NCBI GenBank assembly: GCA_034429215.1
Contig: DAOUGI010000126.1
Coordinates: 80,027-144,026 of the forward strand
DNA length: 64,000 nucleotides
Reading direction: 5' to 3'
Source: JAFGOG01 sp034429215
GTDB lineage: Bacteria > Chloroflexota > Anaerolineae > JAAYZQ01
Shown here: one piece after another, positions 33,984 through 42,589 of the stretch
Layout: each line of letters opens with the position of its first letter
Numbering within the stretch: position 1 is the first letter of the stretch
Program-made: the position numbers and the translations under genes
The notes under the pieces: model-generated
Told to the model about the DNA's origin: nothing
Seen by the model: the letters and a program-made list of their open reading frames with translations, nothing else
The model's database searches: none

Positions 33984-35752
33984 TTCACGATCCAGTCCTC
34001 CGCATTCCAGGTCACCATGTCAAAGGTCGTCGACTGGATGCCCGCCAGCCGGGTGGAGTGGGCTTCGGCGTTGATCACCGAGAACATCAGGATGCTGGGC
34101 ACCTGTTCGTCGAGGATGGCGGCCATCTGGCAAAAGAGGTCCTTGCGGACCGCTTCGTCGAGGGTGTAGGCCTCGTCCAGCAGGGCGTTGAAATCGTCGT
34201 CGATCCAGCGGCCGATGTTCCAGCCATAGTCGGGCTCGGCAGCGTCGTCAGAATAGAGCTCCCAGAGAAAGTCGGTGGGGTCGGTGCCGCTGTAGCCGTC
34301 ATCCCACAGATCGACGTCGAAATTTCCCAACTGCTCGATGCCGCCTTCCTCGGCTGTGGCCCACAGGACGCTGCCTTCGACCACCGTCAACTGGAATTTC
34401 AGGCCGATCTTGCCCAGCATTTCGGCGATGAGCTGCTGCGACAGGGTCATCGGCTCGCCAAACTCGGAGTAGGTGATCAGCTCCATCTCCATCGGATCGC
34501 CTTCTGCGGCGTTCAGGCAGCCGTGGCACTCGCGGACGCCATCGCCGTCCCGATCGATCCAGCCCGCCGATTCCAACAGGGCGGCGGCAGCGTCCGGATC
34601 GTACTTGGGCCGGGGGATGTCACAGGCGTAGGGCGGGCGGAACAGCTCGGTCCATATCGGGGCGCCATAGCCGTAAAAGATCTCTTGGGAGATGGTGTCC
34701 ACGTCGATGGCCATGCGGATCGCCCGGCGCACCCGCACGTCCGAAAGGATGGGATGGGGGCTGGCCACGGGGTCGACCGTCCCTTTGGCGGCCAGGTTGA
34801 AGAACAGGCGCAGCACCCAGCGAGGGTAGGGACTGATGCTGACCTCGACGTTTGGCGCGTCCTTCAGGTCGTTCACTATCGGCTCGGTGGTCCATATGTC
34901 AAGGTCGGCATCGCCTTGAAGCAGCATCGTCTTGCGGACCGTGGCATCGGGCACGATGCGGACGATAACCTGATCGACCACGGGCTTGTCTGCCTTGTAA
35001 TAGTTGGGGTTGCGGACAAAGATCATGTGGTCGCCGACTATCCACTCTTGGAGGGTAAAGGGGCCGTCGCTCAACGGCTCACGGGCGCAGTCCCAGGCGG
35101 TGAAGCCCTGCTCTGCGTCGCAGTAGTGGGCCGGCCAGACGACGAGCTGTTCGGCGCCAAGCTGGGTCAGGTAGCCGGGATAGACGCCGGTGTAGGAGAT
35201 GACAAAGGTATAGTCGTCGACCTTGGCCACGCCGCCGATATAGTCGATGCCCTGCATCCAGGTGCCGGTCTCGGGATCGGCGATGGCGTTCCAGGTAAAG
35301 AGCACGTCGTCGGCGGTCACCGGTTTCCCGTCCTGCCATTGGACGTCCCGGCGCAGCTTCCAGGTGACTGCCATGGTCCAGGCCTCTTCGTCGACGACCA
35401 CTCCGCCGTTTTCGACGGTCGGCAGCTCGGCAGCCAGCTCGGGGAAGACGTTGCCCTCCGGGTCGATGTCGGTCAGGCCGAGCATGGTCAGCTCCATGAC
35501 CATGGCGTCGTAACCGGTGTCGGCTACGATGGCGTTGAAGCTGGGTGGATCCTCGGGGATGACGATGACGACGCTTTTTGTGGCCGGTTCTTCAACGGTT
35601 GGAGCCGGCAGGGGCTGCGTGGCGGCGGGCGGGGCGGCTTGAGGCGAGGTGGGGGTGGGCTGCGGCTCCAGGGTCGCCTGCCCACAACCGGCCAGGAGCA
35701 GCGCAAAAAGGCATACGAGGCTCAACGTGGTAAGGGCTCTGCTGCGGATCAT
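33980..35752 (-). CDS. Solute-binding lipoprotein, family 5
   Basis: A 590-residue extracellular binding protein for the importer encoded downstream. The signal peptide ends in the lipobox LLAGC, followed by a Pro/Thr/Ala-rich linker. The body has WQDGKPVTADDVLFTWNAI, PLSDGPFTLQEWIVGDHMIFVRNPNYY and DVRVRRAIRMAIDVDTI, typical of family 5 (DppA/OppA). The C-terminal lobe carries DRDGDGVRECHGC, a calcium-loop-like insertion with two Cys. ATG 35752 follows AAGGAGGAG. It is the first gene of the block and has its own promoter at 35823-35851. Confidence 0.9.
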   Translation of the reverse strand: MIRSRALTTLSLVCLFALLLAGCGQATLEPQPTPTSPQAAPPAATQPLPAPTVEEPATKSVVIVIPEDPPSFNAIVADTGYDAMVMELTMLGLTDIDPEGNVFPELAAELPTVENGGVVVDEEAWTMAVTWKLRRDVQWQDGKPVTADDVLFTWNAIADPETGTWMQGIDYIGGVAKVDDYTFVISYTGVYPGYLTQLGAEQLVVWPAHYCDAEQGFTAWDCAREPLSDGPFTLQEWIVGDHMIFVRNPNYYKADKPVVDQVIVRIVPDATVRKTMLLQGDADLDIWTTEPIVNDLKDAPNVEVSISPYPRWVLRLFFNLAAKGTVDPVASPHPILSDVRVRRAIRMAIDVDTISQEIFYGYGAPIWTELFRPPYACDIPRPKYDPDAAAALLESAGWIDRDGDGVRECHGCLNAAEGDPMEMELITYSEFGEPMTLSQQLIAEMLGKIGLKFQLTVVEGSVLWATAEEGGIEQLGNFDVDLWDDGYSGTDPTDFLWELYSDDAAEPDYGWNIGRWIDDDFNALLDEAYTLDEAVRKDLFCQMAAILDEQVPSILMFSVINAEAHSTRLAGIQSTTFDMVTWNAEDWIVK

Positions 35753-35822
35753 GGTCTCCTCCTTGGAAATCTGCAATATGCAAATATGTCAAGTTGCTAT
35801 AGAACAGCCCAGCAGCGAAGCT

Positions 35823-35851
35823 ATGATAACAGAAGTTGGGGAAAAAGGCAA
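35823..35851 (-). promoter_or_regulatory. Promoter of the binding-protein/MttB block
   Basis: Minus strand TTGCCT (35851-35846), 17 bp, TATCAT (35828-35823). The leader to ATG 35752 is about 65 nt and includes an AT-rich near-palindrome around 35775-35790. Confidence 0.6.
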
Positions 35852-35950
35852 GCTGGTGAAACAGACTCTGCCCTCGGGTCGCCATCCGGGACACGCAAAG
35901 CGAGCCCCGATCCGTGTTGTGGGTCGAGACTCGCCTTGGCGCCCGATGTG

Positions 35951-35967
35951 CCCCTGTCAGGCAGGGG
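35951..35967 (-). terminator. Short hairpin after the beta-helix protein gene
   Basis: CCCCTG-TCAGG-CAGGGG directly downstream of the stop codon at 35971, without a clear T tract. Confidence 0.35.
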
Positions 35968-35970
35968 GAG

Positions 35971-37353
35971 TTACCTGACGACCAGGGGCAGCAGGACGTA
36001 AAAGACGTGCGTTTCGTAGGCGCCCATGTCTACGATGGGCGCGGCGCCGTTGCCGGTGTCGGCCTGAGAGGCAACGTCGGCAAAGCGGGACAGGCCGGCC
36101 AGATCGAAGGGCAGCGGCTCGGCCAGGTCGCCGTCGCCGTCCAGGTCCTCGTCGTCGGCGGGGCCGGCGCTGTTGTCGCCGGCGTCGACCGCCGGGGAGG
36201 TGGGGCGGAGGTCGAGGGCGCCGGCGACGAACTGCGGATCGGCGTCGATGACCCCTATGCCGCTGTAGCCGCCCTGGACGTCGCTGTAGGCGACGTCGGC
36301 GCTGCTGTCGGGGTCGTTGTCGATCTGATCCGGCCCGTTGTCCCACAAGATGGCGTTGCGGACGACGGGCGAGCTGTAGAAGGCGTTATACAGCGCCCCA
36401 CCGTGGGCGGCCGAATTGCCGACCAGGGTGACGTTGGTCAAGCGGGGGCCGGCCCAGTGGTTGGCCAGCGCGCCGCCGGAACCGGCCTGGTTGCCGGTCA
36501 GGATGACGTTGACCAGGATGGGGTCGCACTTGGCGCTGTAGATGCCGCCGCCCCAATGGTCGGCCCTATTGTCGTCAAAGGTCGCGTTGGTGACGACCGG
36601 CCGGCCAAACACGTTGTACATTGCGCCGCCGTCGGCTGCCGAGTTGGCGGTGAAGGAGACGCCGATCAGCACCGGGCTGCTGGAATAGTTGAACAGTCCT
36701 CCGCCCGAATCCGCCGTGTTCCCGGCGAAAAGGACGTTGGTGAGGTCGAGGCGCTCGCTATAGTTGTTGTACAGCCCACCACCCAGGCCGGCGATGTTGC
36801 CCTCAAAGGTGAGGTTAGCCAGGGTCAGGTGGCCCTGATCGTTGTACAGCCCGCCGCCGCGGTCGTAGGGGGCGGCGCCGTCGGCATTGCCGCCGCGCAC
36901 GATCAGGCCGTCCAGCGCGAGGCCGGCATCGAGGTCGCTGCTCAGCAGCACGTGGTAAGAGTTGTCACTCGGGTCGCCGGGGGCGCCGAGATCGCCGCTC
37001 AGGATAGTGGGGTAGAGGGTCCAGTCTCGCTCATCCCGGGCCGACTCGACGCCGGCAAAGCCGCCGTACAGATCCACGCCGTCCCTGAGCTGAAAGCTGA
37101 CGGTGCGGTCTGCGCCGCCGGTGGGGGTGTAGGTTCCGGCGGCGATCCAGATCTCGTCGCCGGCGGCGGCGTGGGCCAGCGCGACTTGCAGATCGCAGGC
37201 CGCCTGCCAGGTGTCGCCGCACGGCCAACCGGTCGAGCCCTGGGGGGTGACGCGGATCACGACCAGGTCGGCGTGGGCGGGCATGACCGGCAAGAGCCAG
37301 GCGACGGCTGCCAGTATCAGTGCCAAACAGAGTGCGAATCTTGCCGGTTTCAT
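35971..37353 (-). CDS. Secreted right-handed beta-helix protein with LPLVVR tail
   Basis: A 460-residue secreted protein. The signal peptide runs to MPAHA. The central part repeats units such as GGGLYNNYSERLDLTNVLFAGNTADSGG-like turns (ten or so GGG/GGA-x-Y/N motifs), the pattern of a parallel beta-helix as in pectate-lyase-like and polymorphic membrane proteins. The end has the usual SPAVDAGDNSAGPADDEDLDGDGD closing motif. It finishes with FYVLLPLVVR, a tail shared with other secreted proteins here. It probably binds or cleaves a polysaccharide or acts in adhesion; no catalytic residues can be assigned. Confidence 0.8.
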   Translation of the reverse strand: MKPARFALCLALILAAVAWLLPVMPAHADLVVIRVTPQGSTGWPCGDTWQAACDLQVALAHAAAGDEIWIAAGTYTPTGGADRTVSFQLRDGVDLYGGFAGVESARDERDWTLYPTILSGDLGAPGDPSDNSYHVLLSSDLDAGLALDGLIVRGGNADGAAPYDRGGGLYNDQGHLTLANLTFEGNIAGLGGGLYNNYSERLDLTNVLFAGNTADSGGGLFNYSSSPVLIGVSFTANSAADGGAMYNVFGRPVVTNATFDDNRADHWGGGIYSAKCDPILVNVILTGNQAGSGGALANHWAGPRLTNVTLVGNSAAHGGALYNAFYSSPVVRNAILWDNGPDQIDNDPDSSADVAYSDVQGGYSGIGVIDADPQFVAGALDLRPTSPAVDAGDNSAGPADDEDLDGDGDLAEPLPFDLAGLSRFADVASQADTGNGAAPIVDMGAYETHVFYVLLPLVVR

Positions 37354-37433
37354 CGAGCCCTCCAGTGTCGAGATTGGATCGTTGTGACACTTGTTGTACA
37401 GCGATGACCCGGCGAAGGTTCCCTAATCGCCCC

Positions 37434-38153
37434 CTATGTTGGTTTGTGCTGCTGGAGCAGCCAGTCGTAGAGGGCGGGGTCGTCGTAGGTGCGGGTCCAG
37501 GAGTCGTGGGCCAGGTCGGGGTAGAGGGTAAAGCGCACGTTGCCGCCGCACGCCCGGAGCGCATCGACCATGCGCCGTGATTCGTCAGGCAGCACCAGCT
37601 CGTCGAGGGCGCCGTGAAAGGCCCACACGGGGATGTCCTTCAGCGCGCCGACCGCCGCCGGGTCGCCGCCGCCGCAAATCGGCACCACCGCGGCAAAGCG
37701 GTTGGGGCAGAGCCCGGCCAGCGCCCACGCTCCATAGCCGCCCATGCTCAGGCCGGTGAGGTAGATGCGCCGGGCGTCGACGGCATAGGCCGCCACTACC
37801 TCGTCGAGCAGGGCATCGAGGGTGGGCAGCTCGCTGAACCAGCACAGGTCGTAGGGGCACTGGGGCGAAACGGCGATAAAGGGGAAATCGGGCTGCCCTT
37901 CGACCTTTTTGGGGATGCCGTGCACCTTGATCTCGTTCAGGTCGGCGCCTGTCTCGCCCCTGCCGTGCAGGAAGAGGATGAGCGGCCATTTCCGGCCGGG
38001 GTCCGCGCCGTAAGCCGCGGGCAGGAACAACAGGTAATCGAACCGGCCGCGGCTGCGGCGGGCGCCCAGCAGCCGGAAGCGGCGCGGCGCCTGGCGGCCG
38101 GGAACGGCCTCGGCCGCGGGCGACACGGTGGAACGCGAGGTGGTTAGTTTCAT
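37434..38153 (-). CDS. Alpha/beta hydrolase (esterase D/PHB-depolymerase-like)
   Basis: A 239-residue serine hydrolase. KWPLILFLHGRGETGADLNEIK is the oxyanion-hole strand, the nucleophile elbow is GLSMGGYGAW, the acidic residue lies in FHGALDELVLPDESRRM, and the histidine in DLAHDSWTRTY. No signal peptide is visible, although a short basic N-terminus precedes the domain. The family includes phospholipase/carboxylesterases and feruloyl esterases; the substrate is not known. AAGGAGG precedes the ATG at 38153. Confidence 0.85.
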   Translation of the reverse strand: MKLTTSRSTVSPAAEAVPGRQAPRRFRLLGARRSRGRFDYLLFLPAAYGADPGRKWPLILFLHGRGETGADLNEIKVHGIPKKVEGQPDFPFIAVSPQCPYDLCWFSELPTLDALLDEVVAAYAVDARRIYLTGLSMGGYGAWALAGLCPNRFAAVVPICGGGDPAAVGALKDIPVWAFHGALDELVLPDESRRMVDALRACGGNVRFTLYPDLAHDSWTRTYDDPALYDWLLQQHKPT

Positions 38154-38173
38154 AGCGTTGTGATCCCTCCTTT

Positions 38174-39103
38174 TTAGTCAAACCGCTCAAAGGGCTCAAG
38201 TCCCAGCTCGGCGCACAGGCGTCGAGTATCGGCGAGGTGCTGTGCGGTCGATTGGGCATACTCAAAGCACCAGAGCAGTTGATAGATGGGGCGCCGCTGC
38301 TCGTACGATGGCTCTGGCGGGCAGGTCGCTTCATAGGACGACCAAAACTCATCGCTCGTCATCCCCGTCCAAAGATCAAGGCGGGCCAGGTCGATCTCGT
38401 GATGGCCCGCCCAGGCCTTGTCAAAGTCAAGGATGGTGACCAGGCGCCACTGCCCCTGCTGACAGTCGAAGAGGATGTTGTGCTGGTGAAGATCTTCGTG
38501 ACACAGGCTTGCCTGGCGAACGCCCGAAAAGAGATCCTTGTGTTCATCCAATACCGAGAGGAAAAGGTCGCGCAAGCGCGCGCTCCGGACGAAAAGCCGG
38601 GAGCGCTCGGCCAGCGCGGCCAGGTAGGGCCCACCTCCCCGGACGGCTCCATCGACGTCCAGCTCGCCAAAGGCGGGAAAATGGATGGCGTGCAGTTGAG
38701 CCACGGCATCGCCGATCTGTCGATAAGCGCCGGCCAGGTCCTCCCGGCTCATTTGTCGCCGGACGACCGCCCACTCTTGCCCCGGGACGTGCATCTTGAT
38801 CAAGTAGCGCCAGGGCCAGGCCTGGCAGGACATGCTGACCGCCAGGACCTCGGGCATGGGGATGGTGGTGCGCGCGGCAACCAGGCGGTGGAGCATGGCC
38901 GTCCGGTCAAATGGGCTGGCCATCGAAGCCTGCGGCCCGGCAAGCTTGACAACTATTTGGATAGAGGGGCGATCGAGCCGGACAAGCAGGACAAGATAGT
39001 CGTGATGCTCATTGCCGATCTGGCAGTCGAGCAACCTGACTTTTGGGCCGAAGGTGTGCTGCAACAGGTGCAGCAGCTGGTCACGCGGGATAGCTGTTTC
39101 CAT
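38174..39103 (-). CDS. Aminoglycoside-phosphotransferase-family kinase
   Basis: A 309-residue kinase-like protein of the APH/choline kinase fold. The nucleotide-binding lysine is in IVVKLAGP, the catalytic loop is LCHEDLHQHNILFD and the metal-binding motif is ILDFDKAWAGHHEIDLARL. Such proteins phosphorylate hydroxyl groups of small molecules; resistance to an aminoglycoside is only one possibility. It starts 31 bp downstream of the helicase gene's stop and runs in the same direction as its neighbours. Confidence 0.85.
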   Translation of the reverse strand: METAIPRDQLLHLLQHTFGPKVRLLDCQIGNEHHDYLVLLVRLDRPSIQIVVKLAGPQASMASPFDRTAMLHRLVAARTTIPMPEVLAVSMSCQAWPWRYLIKMHVPGQEWAVVRRQMSREDLAGAYRQIGDAVAQLHAIHFPAFGELDVDGAVRGGGPYLAALAERSRLFVRSARLRDLFLSVLDEHKDLFSGVRQASLCHEDLHQHNILFDCQQGQWRLVTILDFDKAWAGHHEIDLARLDLWTGMTSDEFWSSYEATCPPEPSYEQRRPIYQLLWCFEYAQSTAQHLADTRRLCAELGLEPFERFD

Positions 39104-39134
39104 TCAAAGTGTTCCAACGCTCATCGGCATAATC

Positions 39135-41576
39135 TCATGGATATACATTCTTGAGCAGCTCGGCCAGGATAAAGACGGCGGCCCGCTTGTCGAGCGGCTC
39201 GTTGTTATTCCCGCATTTCGGGCTCTGGATACAAGACGGGCATCCGTCCTCGCAGGGGCAGTCGCGGACGGCGTCGTGGGTGGCGCGCCACAGGTCGGGC
39301 AGGAGGTCGAACCCTTTTTCGGCGATGCCCACGCCGCCGGGAAAGGCGTCGTAGATAAAGACCTGGGCGGCGCCGGTGTCGGGATGGCGGGGGGTCGACA
39401 GGCCGCCGATGTCCCAGCGGTCGCACATGGCGAAGAGGGGCAGCAGGCCGATGGCGGCGTGCTCGACGGCGTGGAGGCCGCCGGCCAGGTCCAGGCCGCG
39501 CTGCCTGACCCGGGCGGCGATGCCGGCCGGTATGTCCCACCACACGGCGGCCGTGTCAAAGGTCTGCGGCGGCAGGTCGAGGTCCTCGACACTCAAAGTC
39601 TCTTCGCGGAACTGCTGGACGCGGCGGTAGCCGATCACCTGCTGGGTGACGCGCACCCGGCCGAAATGGGCGGCGGCGTCGCCGAGCGGCCGGTGGGCAA
39701 CGGAGCGGATGATGCCCACGTCGTTGATCTCCCGAGGCTGGGTGTAGTAGCCGACCTGGACCGGCTCCAGGATGGCATGGCCGGCCTCGAGGTCCAGCTC
39801 GCGGACCCGGAACGACTCGCCCTGGTGGAGGTAGACGGCGCCGGGATGGGCGCGCAGGCAGGCGGTGGTGGCCTCGATCTCTTCCAGGAGGCGATAGCTC
39901 TGGGATGCGTCGAGCAGGGCCAACCGCGAGTCGGCCAGCGCCCGCAGCGACACCTCCTGGGCCGGGTAGGCGCCGGGGCGGGGGTACCAGCGCTCGCCGC
40001 GATATTCCAGCTCGCCCCGGTTTTCCAGGTCGATCATGGCCGGGGCAAAGCCGGCGCCAAAGAGCGCTTCGTCGTCGCCGGCGGCCAACCCGGGCGGCAG
40101 CGGCGTGGAACCGGTTTCACGCCGAGCCGGCGTGGCAGGGGTGCGGCGGCGGCCGGGGAGGGCCGGGCGGAGGGCGTGGCGGGCCGGCTGGGGCAGGGGC
40201 TCGCCGGGAGCGTGGCCGGTGCCAAGGGGGATCTCGTGGGCGGCGCAGGGCAGGTGCTGGGACAGGACGTAGACGTTGGCCGGGTCGATCAGGGCGTGCT
40301 CGTGGGGCCGGCCAAACAGGTCGCGGGGGTGGCGCATGAAATACTGGTCGAGCGGGTTGTCGAGGGCGATCAGGACCGACAGGGCATGGCGGGCGCCGCG
40401 CCCGGCCCGGCCGGCCTGCTGCCACAGGCTGGCGACGGTGCCGGGGTAGCCGACCAGCAGCGAGGCGTCCAGGTCGCCGATGTCGATGCCCAGCTCGAGG
40501 GCCGAGGTGGCGGTCACGCCAAGCAGATTCCCGCCGGGGCGCAGGCCCTGCTCGATGTCGCGCCGCTCTTCGGCGCGGTAGCCGGCGCGGTAGGCCCGCA
40601 CCCGGTCGGCCAGGGCCGGCGACTCGTCGGCCAGGATGCGCCGGGCGTAAAGGAGGATCAGCTCGGCCACGCGGCGGGCGCGGGTGAAGGCGATGGTGCG
40701 GATGCCGGCCTGGACCAGGTGGGCAAAGAGGCGGGCCGCCTCGATGTTGGCGCTGCGGCGGGCGGTCTGGGTGCGGTCGATAAAGGGCGGGTTCCACAGC
40801 ACGAAATCCTTGGCGCCGTGGGGCGCGCCGTCGGCCTCACCAGAGACGACGACCGCCTCGACGCCGGCCAGCCGGCGCAGGTGGTCGCCGGGGTTGGCGA
40901 TGGTGGCCGAGCAGGCGATGATCTGGGGCGCCGAGCCGTAGCGGGCGCAGATCCGCCACAGCCGGCGCAGGACGCAGCCGACGTGCGAGCCGAATATGCC
41001 GCGGTAGGCGTGGGCCTCGTCGATGATGACAAAGCGCAGGTTGGCAAAAAAGTCGGCCCACAGGGTGTGGTTGGGCAGTATGCCGACGTGGAGCATGTCG
41101 GGGTTGGTGAGGAGGATGTTGGCCTCGCGGCGCAGCCGGGCGCGGGCCGCCTGGGGGGTGTCGCCGTCGTAGACGCCAAAGCGGGCGGCGCGCAGCTCGT
41201 CGCGGGTCAGCTCGTGCAGGCTGCGGAGCTGGTCCTGGGCGAGGGCTTTGGTGGGAAAGAGGTACAAGGCGCGGGCGCTGCGGTCATTGAGAAGCGCCTC
41301 GAGGACGGGGATGTTGTAGGCCAGGGTCTTGCCGCTGGCGGTGCCGGTGGCCAGGATGACGTGCCGGCCGCTGCGGGCGGCGTTGACGGCCAGGGCCTGG
41401 TGGCTGTAGAGGCGGTCGGCGCCGGCACGGCGCAGGGCGGCTTCGAGAGCCGGCAGCAGGGGTTGGTCGAGGCGGCCGTAGCGCGCCTTTTGGGCCGGCA
41501 GGCGCTCGACGTGGACGGCCTGGCCTTTGTAGCCGGGCAGGTGGGCGATCTGCTTGACGAATGCGGTGGTGTCCAT
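39135..41576 (-). CDS. DEAD/DEAH-box helicase with DUF1998 C-terminus (MrfA/YprA-like)
   Basis: An 813-residue superfamily 2 helicase. Motif I is LATGTASGKTLAYN, motif II IDEAHAYRG, motif III SATIANP, and motif VI QQAGRAGRGARHAL. The C-terminal DUF1998/MrfA domain ends with a four-cysteine cluster, CPCEDGCPSCIQSPKC. This family unwinds DNA in repair of crosslinks in Bacillus subtilis. Between about residues 455 and 510 there is an Arg/Pro-rich low-complexity stretch (PLPQPARHALRPALPGRRR and following) that looks like a lineage insertion. The -10 box is only 9 bp before the ATG. Confidence 0.9.
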   Translation of the reverse strand: MDTTAFVKQIAHLPGYKGQAVHVERLPAQKARYGRLDQPLLPALEAALRRAGADRLYSHQALAVNAARSGRHVILATGTASGKTLAYNIPVLEALLNDRSARALYLFPTKALAQDQLRSLHELTRDELRAARFGVYDGDTPQAARARLRREANILLTNPDMLHVGILPNHTLWADFFANLRFVIIDEAHAYRGIFGSHVGCVLRRLWRICARYGSAPQIIACSATIANPGDHLRRLAGVEAVVVSGEADGAPHGAKDFVLWNPPFIDRTQTARRSANIEAARLFAHLVQAGIRTIAFTRARRVAELILLYARRILADESPALADRVRAYRAGYRAEERRDIEQGLRPGGNLLGVTATSALELGIDIGDLDASLLVGYPGTVASLWQQAGRAGRGARHALSVLIALDNPLDQYFMRHPRDLFGRPHEHALIDPANVYVLSQHLPCAAHEIPLGTGHAPGEPLPQPARHALRPALPGRRRTPATPARRETGSTPLPPGLAAGDDEALFGAGFAPAMIDLENRGELEYRGERWYPRPGAYPAQEVSLRALADSRLALLDASQSYRLLEEIEATTACLRAHPGAVYLHQGESFRVRELDLEAGHAILEPVQVGYYTQPREINDVGIIRSVAHRPLGDAAAHFGRVRVTQQVIGYRRVQQFREETLSVEDLDLPPQTFDTAAVWWDIPAGIAARVRQRGLDLAGGLHAVEHAAIGLLPLFAMCDRWDIGGLSTPRHPDTGAAQVFIYDAFPGGVGIAEKGFDLLPDLWRATHDAVRDCPCEDGCPSCIQSPKCGNNNEPLDKRAAVFILAELLKNVYP

Positions 41577-41584
41577 CGCCGGCT

Positions 41585-41613
41585 ATTGTACCATCAAAGG
41601 CAAAAACGCACAA
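41585..41613 (-). promoter_or_regulatory. Candidate promoter of the helicase gene, nearly leaderless
   Basis: Minus strand TTGTGC (41613-41608), 17 bp, TACAAT (41590-41585). Expected start about 41578, two bases before the ATG at 41576. Confidence 0.35.
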
Positions 41614-41637
41614 ACGTTCTAACAGTTAGGCGGGAGC

Positions 41638-42405
41638 TTACTTGCCGCCGCTGAAGGAGAAACGGATCGCGTCCTGGCTACAGCCGTCGACACAGGTGCC
41701 GCACAGGATGCACTCGGAATCTTCCATGTCGGCGCGTTGGACCATGTGGTGGACGTCGAGGCTCATCGGGCATTCGCGGGAACAGGTCAGGCAGTCGGTG
41801 CACTTGTTCGGGTCGGCCACCAGGCGCAGCGCCGGCCAGCGGGCCAGGTTGCGGAGCTTGCGGCCGAGGATCATGAACGGCGCCATCCAGCAGATGGTGT
41901 GGCAGCCCGCTCTGCGGCCAAAGATCACCGCCAGGACAAAAAAGAGCCCGACGATGATGTAGTAGATCATGTACCAGGGCGGAGCGCCGGGATCGGCCGG
42001 GATGGCCAGGGTAGCGCCGCCCTCGAGCTGGTAGAACGGATCGACGGTGTGGTAGCCGCCGGCGGCGATGGCCAGGGCGGCGATGCCGCCGATCCAGGGG
42101 ATCCAGATGGCCCACTTGTACCAGTCGGCCCTGCCGCGCGGGCCCGGCTTGTTGTTGATCGGGGCGGCGAGCTCTTGCAGGGCGCCGGCCGGGCAGGCCC
42201 AGCCGCACCACAGCCGCCCGACGAACAGGGAGGCGACGAACATCAGGCAAAAGACGATGAAACTGCCGTTGACGATGCCCTCCCAGGCAGCGTTCATGAT
42301 GAGGGCGGGGGAAAAATAGTAGAGGGTCACCGGGAAAAGCAGGAGGGACAGGAACAGCAGCCCTTTCCGGATCCTCTGGCGCGTTGGCAACTGTTTGACC
42401 TTCAT
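41638..42405 (-). CDS. Membrane-bound 4Fe-4S protein (NapH/CcoG-like)
   Basis: A 255-residue electron-transfer protein. About four membrane helices alternate with WCGWACPAGALQE (CxxxCP motif) and GCHTICWMAPFM, both typical of NapH/CcoG/RdxA-like proteins. Two 4Fe-4S ferredoxin motifs close the protein: CTDCLTCSRECP and CILCGTCVDGCSQDA. It probably passes electrons from the quinone pool or cytoplasm to a partner on the other side. It diverges from the yedE gene, and a role in selenium or sulfur reduction is possible but unproven. Confidence 0.85.
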   Translation of the reverse strand: MKVKQLPTRQRIRKGLLFLSLLLFPVTLYYFSPALIMNAAWEGIVNGSFIVFCLMFVASLFVGRLWCGWACPAGALQELAAPINNKPGPRGRADWYKWAIWIPWIGGIAALAIAAGGYHTVDPFYQLEGGATLAIPADPGAPPWYMIYYIIVGLFFVLAVIFGRRAGCHTICWMAPFMILGRKLRNLARWPALRLVADPNKCTDCLTCSRECPMSLDVHHMVQRADMEDSECILCGTCVDGCSQDAIRFSFSGGK

Positions 42406-42433
42406 GGTGTAAGCCTCCTTGAAAACACGGTTT

Positions 42434-42462
42434 ATTATACCACAACTGCCTATACGCGGAAA
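42434..42462 (-). promoter_or_regulatory. Candidate promoter of the 4Fe-4S protein gene
   Basis: Minus strand TTTCCG (42462-42457), 17 bp, TATAAT (42439-42434), 29 bp before the ATG at 42405. Confidence 0.4.
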
Positions 42463-42508
42463 GAGGGCTATTGTGTCATAGCCCGGTGAGTTTTCGCTGT
42501 AGGTTGAT

Positions 42509-42537
42509 TTGACAGGGCAGCGTTTTGCTGTTATTAT
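42509..42537 (+). promoter_or_regulatory. Promoter of the yedE-tusA operon
   Basis: TTGACA (42509-42514), 17 bp, TATTAT (42532-42537). The leader of about 45 nt is AT-rich and ends in AAGGAGGAG before ATG 42590. Confidence 0.65.
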
Positions 42538-42589
42538 TCTATAGAGATATATGCCATATAATTAAAAGTAATATTCAAGGAGGAGTATT

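Noticed and set aside
39012..41654. A long open frame on the plus strand across the helicase gene
   Set aside because: It is antisense to the DUF1998 helicase, whose motifs are complete; the plus-strand product has no recognisable motif.
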